Shown: positions 19,925-31,755 of the stretch, one piece after another
Layout of the letters: the number at the start of each line of letters is the position of its first letter
Numbering within the stretch: the first letter of the stretch is position 1
Origin: Mytilus galloprovincialis
Taxonomy: Eukaryota > Mollusca > Bivalvia > Mytilida > Mytilidae
Length of the DNA: 64,000 nucleotides
Reading direction: 5' to 3'
NCBI RefSeq assembly: GCF_965363235.1
Contig: NC_134842.1
Coordinates: 37,489,958-37,553,957 of the forward strand
The notes under the pieces: model-generated
The model's database searches: none
Seen by the model: only the letters and a program-made list of their open reading frames with translations
Told to the model about the DNA's origin: nothing
Made by a program: the position numbers and the translations under genes

Positions 19925-22610
19925 CGTTTAAATGTCATACAGCACATTATCTATGATACCTTCTTAAAGTCGGAACACCACCGTGTGTAGCACATTATCT
20001 ATTATACTCACTTAAACAGCCAGGACACCACCTTGTGTAGCACATTATTTATAGTACCTTCTTATAAAGTCAGAGCACCACCATGTACAGCACTTTATCT
20101 AGGAGACCTTCTTAGTCAGAACACCACCATATACAGCACTTTATCTAGGAGACCTTCTTACAGTCAGAACACCACCATATACAGCACTTTATCTAGGAGA
20201 CCTTCTTACAGTCAGAACACCACCATATACAGCACTTTATCTAGGATACCTTCTTACAGTCAAAACACCACCATGTACAGCACTTTATCTAGGAGATCTT
20301 CTTACAGTCAGAACACCGCCCTGTACAGCACTTTACCTTATGATACCTTCTTACAGTCAAAACACCACCATGTACAGCACTTTATCTAGGAGACCTTCTT
20401 ACAGTCAGAACACCGCCCTGTACAGCACTTTATCTATGATACCTTCTTACAGTCAGAACACCACCGTGTACAGCACTTTATCTAGGATACCTTCTTACAG
20501 TCAGAACACCACCCTGTACAGCACTTTATCTATGATACCTTTTTACAGTCAGAACACCACCCTGTACAGCACTTTATCTAGGATACCTTCTTACAGTCAG
20601 AACACCACCCTGTACAGCACTTTATCTATGATACTAACTTGAAGTCAGAACACCACCTTGTGCAACACATTATCTTAAATACCTGCTTGAAGTCAGAACA
20701 CCACCTTGTGCAGCACATTATTTATGATACTAACTTGAAGTCAGAACACCACCTTGTGCAACACATTATCTTAAATACCTGCTTGAAGTCAGAACACCAC
20801 CCTGTACAGCACTTTATCTAGGATACCTAGTTAAACAGTCAGAACATCACCTTGTGTAACACATTATCTATGATACCAACTTAAACTGTAAGAACACCAC
20901 TTTGTGTAGCACATTATTTATAGTACCTACTTAAGTGAGAGAACCACCATGTACAGCAATTTATCTAGGAGACCTTCTTACAGTCAGAACACCACCCTGT
21001 ACAGCACTTTATCTAGGATACCAACTTAAATTTGGTCTCCTAGATAAAGTGGTCTCTTGTGGACAGTTGTCTCATTGGCAATCATACCACATCTTTTTTT
21101 TATATTGAACAGTAAGAACACCACCTTGTGTAGCACATTATCTTTGATAGCTTCTTGAAGCCAGAACACCACCCTGTACAGCACATTCAGATACCTACTA
21201 AAACTCAGAACACCCTCCTGTAAAGCACATTATCTATGATACCTACTGAAACAGTCAGAACACCACCTTGTGCAGCCAATTATTTATGATACTAACTTGA
21301 AGTCAGAACACCACCTTGTGCAACACATTATCTTAAATACCTGCTTGAAGTCAGAACACCACCTTGTGCAACACATTATCTTAAATACCTGCTTGAAGTC
21401 AGAACACCACCTTGTGTAGCACATTATTTATGTTACTAACTTGAAGTCAGAACACCACCTTGTGCAACACATTATCTTAAATACCTGCTTGAAGTCAGAA
21501 CACCACCTTGTGCAGCACATTATTTATGATACTAACTTGAAGTCAGAACACCACCTTGTGCAACACATTATCTTAAATACCTGCTTGAAGTCAGAACACC
21601 ACCTTGTGCAACACATTATCTTAAATACCTGCTTGAAGTCAGAACACCACCTTGTGCAACACATTATCTTAAATACCTGCTTGAAGTCAGAACACCACCT
21701 TGTGCAGCACATCATCTGTGATATTTACTTGAAGTCATAACACCACCTTGTGTAGCACATTATCTGTGACATTCACTTGAAGTCAGAACACCACCTTGTG
21801 TAGCACATTATCTTTGATACCTACTTGAAGTCAGAACACCGCCTTGTGTAGCATATTATTTATGATACCTGCTTAAATTCAGGACACTGCCTTGTGCAGC
21901 ACATTATCCATGATACCTACTAACAGTCAGAACATCACCTTGTGGATCACATTATCTATGATATCTTCTTCCAGTCAGAACACCACCCTATGTAACAAAT
22001 TATCTATGCAAGGATTTTACTATACAAATCATTGATCTATGATACTCTTCAAAAAGTCAGGACACAACACTTATGCAGCACATAATCTATGATACCTACT
22101 TCAAGCTAGAACACCACCTTGTGCAGCACATTATCTATGATGCCTTCTTACAGTCAGGACACCACCTTGTGTAGCAACCACCTTGTGCAGCACATTATCT
22201 ATGATGCCTTCTTACAGTCAGTACACCACCTTTTGAAGCACATTATCTATGATACCTACTTACAGTCAGGACACCACCTTTTGGAGCACATTATCTATGC
22301 AAGGATTTTACTAATCAAATCATTTATCTATGGTACTAGCTCTTCAAAATGTCAGGACACAACACTTTTGCAGCACATTTTCTATGATAGCGACTTAGTC
22401 AGAACACGACCTTGTGTAACACATTATCTATGATACCTACTTGAAGTCGGAATATCGCCTTATTAAATAGCACATTATCTATGATACCTTCTTAAAGTCA
22501 GAACACCACCTTGCGTAGCACATTATCTACGATACCTACTTTAAACCAGGACACTCTCTTGTGTAGCACACTATCTATGATACCTTTAACAATGTGTGTT
22601 GTACTACATG
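19925..22610. repeat. Tandem array of a 48-bp unit in at least two subfamilies
   Basis: About 55 units share GTCAGAACACCACC. Subfamily A (roughly 20075-20640 and around 20790, 20950-21020) continues ..TGTACAGCACTTTATCTAGG. Subfamily B (20640-20790 and 21270-21740) continues TTGTGCAACACATTATCTTA. Within B, GCAACAC and GCAGCAC variants partly alternate, giving a 96-bp higher-order pattern. Both flanks are more diverged. Because 48 is a multiple of 3, long open frames appear (16-residue periods such as SRRPSYSQNTTIYSTL); there is no start context, splice site or other evidence of a gene. Confidence 0.92.
21045..21104 (+). repeat. Short tail-repeat copy inside the 48-bp array
   Basis: CTTGTGGACAGTTGTCTCAT continues into GGCAATCATACCACATCTTT. 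Array units lie on both sides, so this fragment was inserted into or captured by the array. Confidence 0.7.
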
Positions 22611-22775
22611 CTCTATGAAACCTTAAATTAAAGTTCTTAAGGTCAGTACATAATTTGGTGTAGCCCATATATTATAATTATTTTTTAGATAGTCAGAACA
22701 CAACTCCTATGCTAATATTAGCACATTCTCTGTAACGTATCTTTGTAAAGTTGTAAACATTTAGAACACCTTTCT

Positions 22776-23190
22776 CTTATTGCTACACCGAAGAACAAGC
22801 AATTAGTATGCTGGAGTTTCCAATTGACACCATATTTGTTGAATTTGGAGGTAGAATTTTCCATCAGGTTGTTGGCATTCTTATTGGAATCAACTGTGCG
22901 CCTCTCCTGACTGACCTTTTCATATTAACATGCCAGTCGGAGTTCCTTCAGACACTTGTAAAAAGACAAGAACATCAAAGAACCTATTATGTTCTTTCCA
23001 TGAACAATTCACACTTTTCTGATTGGGTCCCATAACTATATCCTCCTGAACTAGAGATTAAAGACTCCACAAATACAGCTTCCTAAGCATCATGTCTACA
23101 CATATACCTCGAATTTGACAACAACGGTCACCAAGAACCTACAGATGCAACTTAGATTTTGTATCAAGTCATCGGAATCGGAGCAAAAAA
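22776..23190 (+). pseudogene. Dead reverse-transcriptase fragment (probably Penelope-like retroelement)
   Basis: The + frame from about 22776 to the stop near 23035 contains FVEFGGRIFHQVVGILIG and NCAPLLTDLF. These resemble the 'GIPMGTNCAPLLADLF' block of a reverse-transcriptase family common in aquatic animals. The next conserved block should contain the catalytic YIDD. Here the frame jumps to SMNNSHFSDWVP, so the catalytic aspartates are missing. Beyond a frameshift, PPELEIKDSTNTAS and YLEFDNNG continue the same family to about 23150. The copy is truncated at both ends, frameshifted and carries stops; it is clearly inactive. Assignment to the Penelope-like class is tentative. Confidence 0.6.
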
Positions 23191-23194
23191 GAAA

Positions 23195-23332
23195 AATAAT
23201 GAGATTCTAGGTGCTGAAGTTGGGTATCTATTTTATTTAGAATAATGAGGTTCTAGGTGCTGAAGTTGGGTATCTATTTTATTTAGAATAATGAGGTTCT
23301 AGGTGCTGAAGTTGGGTATCTATTTTATTTTT
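23195..23332. repeat. Three tandem 46-bp units
   Basis: AATAATGAGGTTCTAGGTGC...TTTTATTTAG begins at 23195, 23241 and 23287. The units differ at one or two positions, so the duplication is recent. They directly follow the retroelement remnant. Confidence 0.9.
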
Positions 23333-23535
23333 CTTCAGTTTCCTCATTATTTGTCTTAGTACTATTATGTTTCTTGTGGTCGTATGACCTTTGACGTGAC
23401 ATGGTATTTATACATCCCACCATCGGGTTTTTGACTTTTGACCTTTGAACATTCCTAGTGCAGGTGGGTCCTGAGAATGGGGTTTTACAGTGTTGTTTCT
23501 TTTTGTTTACTATTGTATCTACATTTACTTATTAT

Positions 23536-23660
23536 TATGCCCCCGACGTAGCGGAGGGGGCATTGAGTTTACCCATTCCGTCTTTTTGTCCGTACGTCCC
23601 AAAAACTGGTTTCCGTTCTGTAACTTCAGTTTGTCCCAAGCAAATATTATTTAGTTTTCT
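23536..23660 (+). repeat. Bivalve repeat start ('atgcccccgacgtag')
   Basis: TTATGCCCCCGACGTAGCGG then AGGGGGCATTGAG forms a short hairpin (CCCCC..GGGGG). It is followed by TTTTTGTCCGTACGTCCC and GTTCTGTAACTTCAGTTTG. It is the same general family as 14786-15160, truncated after about 125 bp. Confidence 0.55.
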
Positions 23661-23825
23661 ATGTTGCATTGTGTACTTTTGTTGGCTGTTTCTTTTATTA
23701 GCCATGACGTTACGATACCTTCTTTAATCGTTTGAAAACCTACTTCATATAGCGTATTTTATATGGTACTTTTATATATACTAGTAAATTTAACAAAGTT
23801 TAACATGGTTTAAGCATATATATAA

Positions 23826-23930
23826 AAATACGGAGATGTCGGATGATTGCCAACGAAACAACACTCCACCAGAGTGCAAATGACATGACGGCGACGTAAG
23901 ACTTGTAAGTCACCGTACTCTCATATATCT
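23826..23930 (-). repeat. Tail repeat, reverse copy
   Basis: ACGGAGATGTCGGATGATTG, GCCAACGAAACAACACTCCA and AGTGCAAATGACATGACGGC are the reverse complement of the family's 3' end. The copy is 5'-truncated after about 100 bp. Confidence 0.6.
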
Positions 23931-24361
23931 TTCGGGAAATATAAAACGCTACTCTTTGATTTCAATTTTTTAATGATAACTTCTTTAATAAAGTGCCATT
24001 TATAAGCTCGAATTAAACTAAATCTAACTCCAAATTAAATTATAACCGACTCTCATTTGAAATCTTATAATTATTGTGTGGTCCTAATAAATAATTTACC
24101 ATTTAAAAAATTATAAGATTTATTATTGTACATTTCAAGTTTTGTATTCTAATTCTTGTGTATAAATTGAGCATTAAAATAAGCCAGGATTGTCAAAAGA
24201 CGTTAATTAAAGCACCTTACTATAAAATATTGTAATGATATACCCGGACATAACAAATATGTCTTTATCGTCTGCAATTATCTAAAATAGATGTGTATTG
24301 ATAGTGCAGTGCACCTGCTGTGATGATGCACCATGTGGGGGAAACATTAAATTATACTTAA

Positions 24362-27300
24362 AGGGAAATTCCGCGATTTTTTACTTATCATCTAATTATG
24401 TTCATCTTAACATAAAAAACACATTTGCAAAGTTTTAAATTTATATTCCTTCTAATAACGGAGAAAATCAAGTATTTGTAACTTTTTTGGTTGAATTCTC
24501 GAGTGGGTCGTGACGTATTAGCCCGATTTATTGAATTCTGGGAAAAAATAAAATCTGTTTAACTCTTATAGCTTATCGACAATATACGTAATTAAAAGCG
24601 CACAGCTGACGAATGGTCGAAGTTATAAACCACAATATAAGAATGAACGAAAGTGAATATGCATATATATACCGTTTTGTATTGATTGAATTAAACTCCT
24701 ATAAAATTATCTCTAGTAAATGTTTTTGAATAAATTTAATTAATTATTGTTGAGATTTTTTTCATAAAATATTTATTGAACATTTTTACTGATATTGAAC
24801 TGAAAATATTTCAGTTCTATTTACCGTTATTGTTTTGATAATCATTTCAATGCAACTAATGTGTGAGCAGAGTGTGTATATTATTTTGTAAAGGTCACTG
24901 TATATTTCTCGGCTTGAGGTCAATTCGTTTACCTTGTAGCTCTTTAGCCGCAGGTGTGAGTTCAAGCGTACACAGGTATAAATGTTGTTATTTGGAAAGG
25001 ATAAATAGAAAGGATTAGAGTATATGCTGTCATGATGTTAATACACTAAGATTAAATACACGATGAGAATAAAGATACAATAATTAAATTGTGTAAATTA
25101 ATTGAAAATAAAATTCAGATTCGTAATTCCGAAAGTGTATAAAAATAAAAGGAAACAATTTTTGATTACTTTCTTAGCGGCAATTGGCGTAAAGATTCCA
25201 ATATGAAGCAAAAAATAGTAGTTTTAATCTTTAATAAAAACTAAATGCAATATTACCCAATTTGATATACCATTGTACATCTGTTTGATATCATTGACTT
25301 TACCGGAATTTCTTAACTTGTATTCAAATCTGGCTGTGTTTAAATGCTAATAAAACTATTGCAATTTTAAAGTTTTTAATTGACAAAAAAATACAACATA
25401 CAACATGCATAATTTTTTTTTAGTTTCTTTTTAACATTTTATTCTTACATAATTAAATTCATTTGACAATCATTTACACGAACTTTTTGTGAAAAGAATA
25501 CTAATTATCTAAGCTAAGGCATTATATCTTTTGAGGATTTTTGAGGATTTTTTTTAAAATTCTATGATAATAGTTGTGCAATGTTGAACATGATAGCCGT
25601 CATTAATCCAAATAAGTAATACAGTAGTTGTAATAAAAGTTATACTTTAGTCATGCATTACAGATATTGACGAATTTATAATAGTTCGTTCATACATCGT
25701 TGTTCATGAAACAACCATTATTAGTATACATGTAAGTTTCCTGACGTATAAGAGCCATTGAGGATGAGCTCCAGAGAAATCAGACTAGTTGCGTTTCGTT
25801 CGTTTGTTTGTTGGGAAAGGAGAGGAAATGCAACCGCTTGTACAGATAAACGACAGAATTACCATACAAGCATTTATAGTCAACACAATCAGAAAGAGTT
25901 CCCATCGTTAGACGGGGAATATGAAGGCTTCCAAGAATGAACAAGTGACATGTCTAACTCTGAACAGTTAGAGAACAGACTATCGACATCGAACGCTTGT
26001 TCTTGATATTTGAAACTGTATGCATATATATACGTATACGTTTATGATATAGTGATGAGTTCTGACAAAAACTAAATTCCTTCATGGTTATATCTTGCCA
26101 TACGTTTATATTGGTTTGTAAGGTGATTACTCAAAATCGTTATTTGAAAATCCTGTTTGTGAGATGTAGATTCATTTCAATACAGAAATTTCGTCTATAT
26201 ATTTCACAAGTGTATAACACGGAGAAGCTCTGAAGGTTCATTACTCCCATTTTGTTTGGGTGTGAACCATCGATGTTTACAGCAATATCAAGGAATAAGG
26301 TGATGATGGTAGAAAGAACTATGGGCGTCATGTGGCAAATATTACATGCATATCGGACAATGAGTTGTCAATCTGTATGAAAAGTTTTCCAATACAACCA
26401 TATTATTGAGAAGGAATGTTTACATGCTATACTCTCGTACTAGTATTACAGGGTTCTTGTGGCGTTCACCTTAGACACACATCGTTTTAACGATGTTTAA
26501 CAAAAGACAGAACCAATTTAATGTCATATTTCCCTATTTTTTAAATATAACTAAAATTCTTTTATCTGACAAGAATATCCCTATTTAGCGAACAAGTAAT
26601 TTATTCTTTTTTCGGTTATTGAATACCAAGAAAGAAAATAAATCCCGAAATTAATTTGAAACTTTGATACTCAAAAGTTTCCCAGCAAAATATTCACATC
26701 CCCTGGGGATAATTAGTGTTCGTCCAGTGGCATATATAACAATTGTGATGACGAATTCCTTCCTTTGTTTGAGAACAATCTTATTGAAATATAAATCTGT
26801 GATTTTCCTAGGTCCACAGCTTCAATGAACCAAAGCAAAAGTTATACATCGACCTGTATTTAAATCAAATTGGTTCTCTTCTTCTTTTGGTATACAACTG
26901 TAGTCTATCGACATTCGATGATTACATACTGTTGGCATACGTTGGCTAGTCTATTTACAACACTTTTACCCCTATTTATTCAAAATATATGTTTTTTTCT
27001 TATGTTCAATGTATACACGTATATATTTTAAATTGCGCTATAGTTCCGTAACTTTATATCCAGTCGTATAAACGAATCGTCGGCAAGTGCGTACATTTTT
27101 TTAAATCAATATTTCTGGTCTGTTCCAATCTGTCCTTCACTATTGACAATGACTATATATTACATTTTCCCAAATTCACCCTTGGAAAAAATATTTAAAT
27201 AGATTTTAATTTCATCAAATCTTATTTTTTGGGTATTATTTATATATTATGAATTATATTCTTTACACCAGAAATGTTATTTATAAACAAGCGTTTGAGT

Positions 27301-28007
27301 TTAGTAATGACAAGTAAGACAGAGTTGTATATTATACATCTGATAGTTCAAAATGGAAAGTTATAAGTTATAAGTTATCAGCCGTGTACACTGATCAATA
27401 CCTGCAGAAGTGAAACGATGCATGAACTTGCAAGCCCGACAGGAAATCGCTTGAATACCTGGACGTGTCACCTCACACCCCTCACAATACCTTTGGAAGT
27501 AATACCTTTAGCCATGCTGGTGATCAGATAAGGGAAGATCAAAATATATTTGAAAAAAGTTTATTACTTTAAAGAATTATGAACAAATTAGATTTTCGAA
27601 AACAATTTTCACGGAACACTTATTTATGATTTCAACTTTGACTTTTCACCTAATTCCAATATCAACAGTTTAAAAACAACAGACCATGGTAATTTAAAAA
27701 AAGTAAGAATATTTTCCGTATCAAGTTAGTTAGTCGTATTAAACAACCGTACGATTGACAAGATATCGACACGCAATTACGACTACATCGGTTACTGTAG
27801 TTTTGTTTCTTTGTGGTTTATAGACATATCGTTTTTATTCATCGGGAAAGAAGACAAGATGGCGGATCTCGGAGAATTGATACTCTAAATTTAAAATCGA
27901 TGGTGATCGCTTATCTAGCGGAATAAAACTTTAATATCTATGAATTTGAACATTTTTATACAGAATGAACATAATATCAATTTTTGATTTTTTTGCGAAG
28001 TTTCCCT
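24362..28007. mobile_element. 3.6-kb element with TTAA duplications and inverted ends (piggyBac-like layout)
   Basis: TTAA occurs at 24358-24361 and 28008-28011. Immediately inside are AGGGAAATTCCGCG on the left and CGCGAAG-type TTTGCGAAGTTTCCCT on the right, inverted copies. The pairing continues for about 90 bp with interruptions (ATTATGTTCAT; AAGTTTTA..TTCC). TTAA target duplication is the hallmark of piggyBac-type transposition, but no transposase is readable inside. The only protein-like stretch is the relic at 25758. Most of the interior (24460-25750, 25950-27770) is AT-rich non-coding DNA. The terminal motif differs from the usual CCC start, so the superfamily is uncertain. Confidence 0.5.
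25758..25940 (+). pseudogene. Relic resembling the P2X7-type intracellular domain
   Basis: The frame reads IRLVAFRSFVCW at its start and EFPSLDGEYEGFQE at its end. This recalls the 'RLxAYRQFVxW ... IRxxFPxxDGxYxGF' pattern of the cysteine-rich C-terminal domain of P2X7 receptors, which is also found in many multi-domain invertebrate proteins. Between these blocks the match moves to another frame (IQAFIVNTIRK), implying frameshifts. The expected run of cysteines and the IPSC-like motif are not preserved. It lies inside the TTAA-flanked element, so it may be a captured fragment. Recognition is by eye only and could be coincidental. Confidence 0.35.
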
Positions 28008-28212
28008 TTAACAATTAAAATCTTTTTGTTTAATTAGATAAAATTGTTGTTATCAAATTTGTACACAACTTTTTTCAATAACCAAATCACGCAACGTATG
28101 ACTAAGAAATTAGGGAACACGGAGTCACTGAGTACACTCGTGTAAGAAATTAATACTTTTGGGTTTTAGAATAAAAAAAACCCAAAGGATATGGACACGG
28201 CACTTGTTTTCT

Positions 28213-28309
28213 CGAAATATATAGGGATGTAGTAGATATCGCAATGGACTGTGGATATGGGGTATCTAGGGATATAGTAGATATCGCAATGGATTGTGGG
28301 TATGGGGTA
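28213..28309. repeat. Two tandem ~45-bp units
   Basis: GTAGTAGATATCGCAATGGA..TGTGG.TATGGGGTATC occurs twice, offset by 45 bp. It is a small local duplication with no further context. Confidence 0.75.
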
Positions 28310-28788
28310 TCCATCCATGACACATAATCAGTACATTCACCAAAAAAAAGGGAATTTTCAAATTAATTAAAAAATGTCAGTCTGACTGGCTGTCATGGGT
28401 TCAGCGTTCAGACTACTCGACTGGTGTTAGTCGATAACAGGGTTGACAGCCGTATTTTACAGTTAATCGTGCATATAGCTGGGAACAGAACATCTAACAC
28501 ATTACGTATAATATTATGTTTCTGGTGCATAGTAAATCTCTCAGAACAAATAATTCGTTTTTAATACATTTTTTTCTTAATTCTTTAACGTTAATTTTCC
28601 TAAGAAATCCGATATTTAAAATGTGTATGTGACCTTACGTTTTTAAATTAGCAACATAAATAAACCCGAAGCCTGCACCAGTGATCCAGCTAGGAGATGT
28701 AATTATATACTTAATCTCAAATAACGTTTTAGTGTTAATAAAAAAAATCCGTATGAAATTTAAACTTGGTGGAATTGTTGTATATAAT

Positions 28789-29031
28789 GAGGCCCCTCAT
28801 GGGGGGGGGGGGGGGGGGGGGGTCCTAGTAATCACATAATCACCATTTTTTGCCAATATAATCACATAATCATTAAATATTTGATTATCTTTAGTAATCA
28901 AATAATCATAAACTAAAAATACAGTCCTAGCTAGGTTATCAAATAATCATGAAATATTTGGCTTAATAATCAAATAATCATTAAAAAAACGGCCAAGTAA
29001 TCACATAATCAAAAACCCCATGAGGGCCCTC
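28789..29031. mobile_element. MITE with 16-bp TIRs, TATAAT duplication and a 22-bp poly-G tract
   Basis: The left end GAGGCCCCTCATGGGG is matched by the right end CCCCATGAGGGCCCTC (15 of 16). TATAAT flanks both sides (28783-28788 and 29032-29037). The G run of the left terminal repeat is expanded to 22 consecutive Gs at 28801-28822; the right end keeps four Cs. The interior is built of about six paired TAATCA.ATAATCA motifs, several in each orientation. No coding capacity. Confidence 0.8.
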
Positions 29032-29889
29032 TATAATCACATTACTCCATGCACTTAATCCACTCAGTTATTTATGAACCTCAATTAGCATTAGCTGAGA
29101 TTGAGCTTAAGATTCTATTCACATTATAATCATCAAAGAATATAGCATAAAAAGTGCAAATTGAAATTTATTTTTCGTTTTACATTGCTTTCATTTTACT
29201 TATTTCACTAATCTGTGCATTTTTGAATAAGATTGTTTAATTTCATTTTGTCCGACCGCACATGGAGACCCATTTGAATGAGTTTCGTGTTCATCATAAC
29301 ATCTGAAATGAAATAAAATTAAACCCCAAACCATCTCAGATATGACATTTTATATCTATAGTTTAATTTACAACCAATAAAAAGACAATCATTTACACAT
29401 TTATGAATGACGTCTTTAAACAAAGTTAATAGAGAAAAGTTCACTGTACTAACTTCATCTTATTGGATTCCTATTGATTGGAATAATAAATATTTTTATT
29501 ATTATTCTTATTATAGTTATTGCTGTACATATATATGTTAGTGCGATTTTGATTATAAAAAACAATAACAAAATTCGCTTAAATTTTGAGAATCATATTT
29601 AAACAGGACTAAGGTTCATATCTCCGATAGTTCATTGATGCGATCTGTCCATAATATGTTTTTTTCACAACCACAGATTTTTATGGTTTCAGGTCAGGTC
29701 AAAGATCCCCAAGAGTAGAGCATCTTCGACAAGCACACACAAATATGAAGTTTTTAATGATTATTTTGTCACTTCTAAAAAAAGTTAACTTTATACGTCC
29801 AAAACGGAGGAAAAGCCAAAAAAAAAAAAGTTGACAAAACAGCATAAAAGAAAACAATGTGTACCCTTCCAACAACCTAGTGTTTGATT

Positions 29890-30047
29890 CAGGAGCGGAT
29901 CCAGAGGGGGGATTCCGGGGGTTGAACCCCCCCTTTTTTTGGACGATCAATGCATTTGAATGGGGACATGTAATTGGAACCCTCCCCCACCCCCCTTTGT
30001 CTTGGAGTTAGGAACCCCCCTTTTTAAAATGGCTGGATCCGCCCCTG
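29890..30047. mobile_element. MITE with CAGGAGCGGATCCAG ends
   Basis: CAGGAGCGGATCCAG (29890) and CTGGATCCGCCCCTG (ending 30047) are inverted repeats, followed inward by G-rich/C-rich arms (GGGGG..AACCCCCCC). TGATT borders both sides, a possible 5-bp target duplication. A half copy of the same family is at 53297-53349. I recall this as a common bivalve element. Confidence 0.75.
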
Positions 30048-30241
30048 TGATTGATTGATTATTTTTGGTTCTTTAACGTCCATTAGCAAATATTTCATGT
30101 ATGTTCATGACGAATAACCTAGGGTCTATTCGGTGCTAAGTAGTAAGAAGAGTAAGTAGTTCCTGCTCCTCTGGTGTGACTCTTTATAGAAAAAGATTAC
30201 AATATAATTAAAATATAGATTTGTAATTACGTTATGCTCCT

Positions 30242-30346
30242 ACGTAGATTACTCTGACGTCCAACGGCTGTTTTGCCTGACAAGCTGGGACCGTGTAATT
30301 ACTCTGACGTCGAACGGCTGTTTTGCCAGACAAGCTGGGACCGTAG
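30242..30346. repeat. Two tandem copies of the GATTACTCTGACGTC motif
   Basis: ATTACTCTGACGTCCAACGG..TTTTGCC.GACAAGCTGGGACCGT is present twice in tandem, about 55 bp apart. The same motif forms the arms of the hairpin at 1277-1368. Confidence 0.75.
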
Positions 30347-30351
30347 GACAC

Positions 30352-31148
30352 CAGGGGCCGGTTTCACGAAGCTATCCTAAGACATGTCATAAGACATATC
30401 TTAGGACATGTCTTATGATTCTCTTATGACTATCCTAGGACATATCTCAGACCTCGTCTCGAAGCTGTCTTAGGATCATCTTAGCTAAGACATCCTAAAC
30501 CTGTCGCAAGTTCTTTAAATTTTCAAATAAAAATATGATCTACGGAAAAAAATCATGTAAATGTAGTATGTCTTACCATAAATTATTCTAAACGTATTGA
30601 TTAATATAATGACATAATTTGCAAAATAAATATAAAAAAATAAAAGTAATTTATTATCTTTAAACAATACATCAATATAAATATGAAATTTTCAATGCAA
30701 AATTAAGAAAAAAGAATATAAAATTATGACATTGTTTTGGTACAAGTGAGTTGAATTCAATTTCGACGTTATTGGTTATAAAAGGTTAAGAGATAAAATC
30801 GTGCAATTTTTATATCAATACATCAAATTTTCATTGTTGACAAATCCTGATAATCCGTCAATGTATATATGTTTTAAGCAGGAACAGGAGAATAGATAAT
30901 TAGATAATATTATAAGATATTTTTTTTCAAAATTAATATAAAAAATGAGTGTAATTTATATAAATAAACGTATAACTATCCTAAGACCATCATAAGACAC
31001 CTCTCGCGTTGTCCTAACTTTATGACCAACTTTAAGAGATGTCCTAATTTAGGACCGCTTTGTGAAACCCACTTAGGACTAAGATATGTCGTAAGACCAT
31101 CCTAAGACATGTCTTAGTCCTAAGACAGCTTCGTGAAACTGGGCCCTG
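30352..31148. mobile_element. ~0.8-kb MITE-like element with GGTTTCACGAAGC ends
   Basis: The left end CAGGGGCCGGTTTCACGAAG pairs with the right end CTTCGTGAAACTGGGCCCTG. The inverted relationship continues inward through TCCTAAGACATGTC / GACATGTCTTAG words. Both arms are rich in CTTAGGAC/GTCCTAAG variants, so each arm can also fold on itself. The AT-rich centre (30510-30960) is non-coding. I do not see a convincing target-site duplication. GGTTTCACGAAGC-type ends are known from widespread animal MITEs. Confidence 0.7.
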
Positions 31149-31341
31149 AGTAATATAGGACTAGTTATGCTCATACGATCACGCAAGATCCGATATATCT
31201 AGCTGAATCAGATTGAAATGGTATTAGCCCTGTGTGTATTTGATCTCATGCATTATATATGTATTTTTTTTTTAAAAAGAGGATAAGTTTATAAGTTTAT
31301 TTTGTTTCTATACAATATAAGCGGACTAGAAATTGAGATTA

Positions 31342-31755
31342 CTTTAATGGATGTACTTAGGTGAGGTTAGGTAAAAATTAAGAAATTAAGAAATTTAAAT
31401 TGATACTATAAGCTGGTAGAGCATCAATTAAGGATAAAAATAAGCTAACAATTTTGATAGGTCATGGACCTCCTTTTCGAGATATTTGAGATTTAAAATA
31501 TGGCGTGAAAAGGCTGACTCGGAGTTTTACCTTATATTTGCATGGTATCATTTAGGTCTCAAAACAAAAGAAAGAAAATCAAGAATCTTCTAAAATTTTG
31601 GTAAATGACCTTTCATAAGCTATTAAGTCTTATATGAAAAAATAAATGAGTGTTATGGGGCAAAATATTTTACATTGTATTGTATGGAAAAATACCAAGG
31701 AGTCCGAACATTTGACACAAATTCCAAAACCTCACCTGTAAGTACATCCTTAAAG
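31342..31755. mobile_element. MITE with GGATGTACTTA ends next to TTAA
   Basis: CTTTAATGGATGTACTTAGG..TGAGGTTAGG at the left is inverted at the right as CCTCACCTGTAAGTACATCC..TTAAAG. TTAA is present at both outer ends, so the copy could be a TTAA-duplicating (piggyBac-type) derivative. The interior is AT-rich and non-coding. Confidence 0.65.

Noticed and set aside
20033-20821. Open frames of 60-118 codons with 16-residue repeats
   Set aside because: They are the 48-bp minisatellite translated; the unit length keeps frames open. There is no start context, splice signal or domain.
29699-29950. 83-codon frame on the - strand
   Set aside because: Part of it lies in the CAGGAGCGGATCCAG MITE; the frame has no domain.
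30344-31160. 8-bp target duplication around the GGTTTCACGAAGC element
   Set aside because: The flanking octamers differ (TAGGACAC versus AGTAATAT), so no duplication can be claimed.
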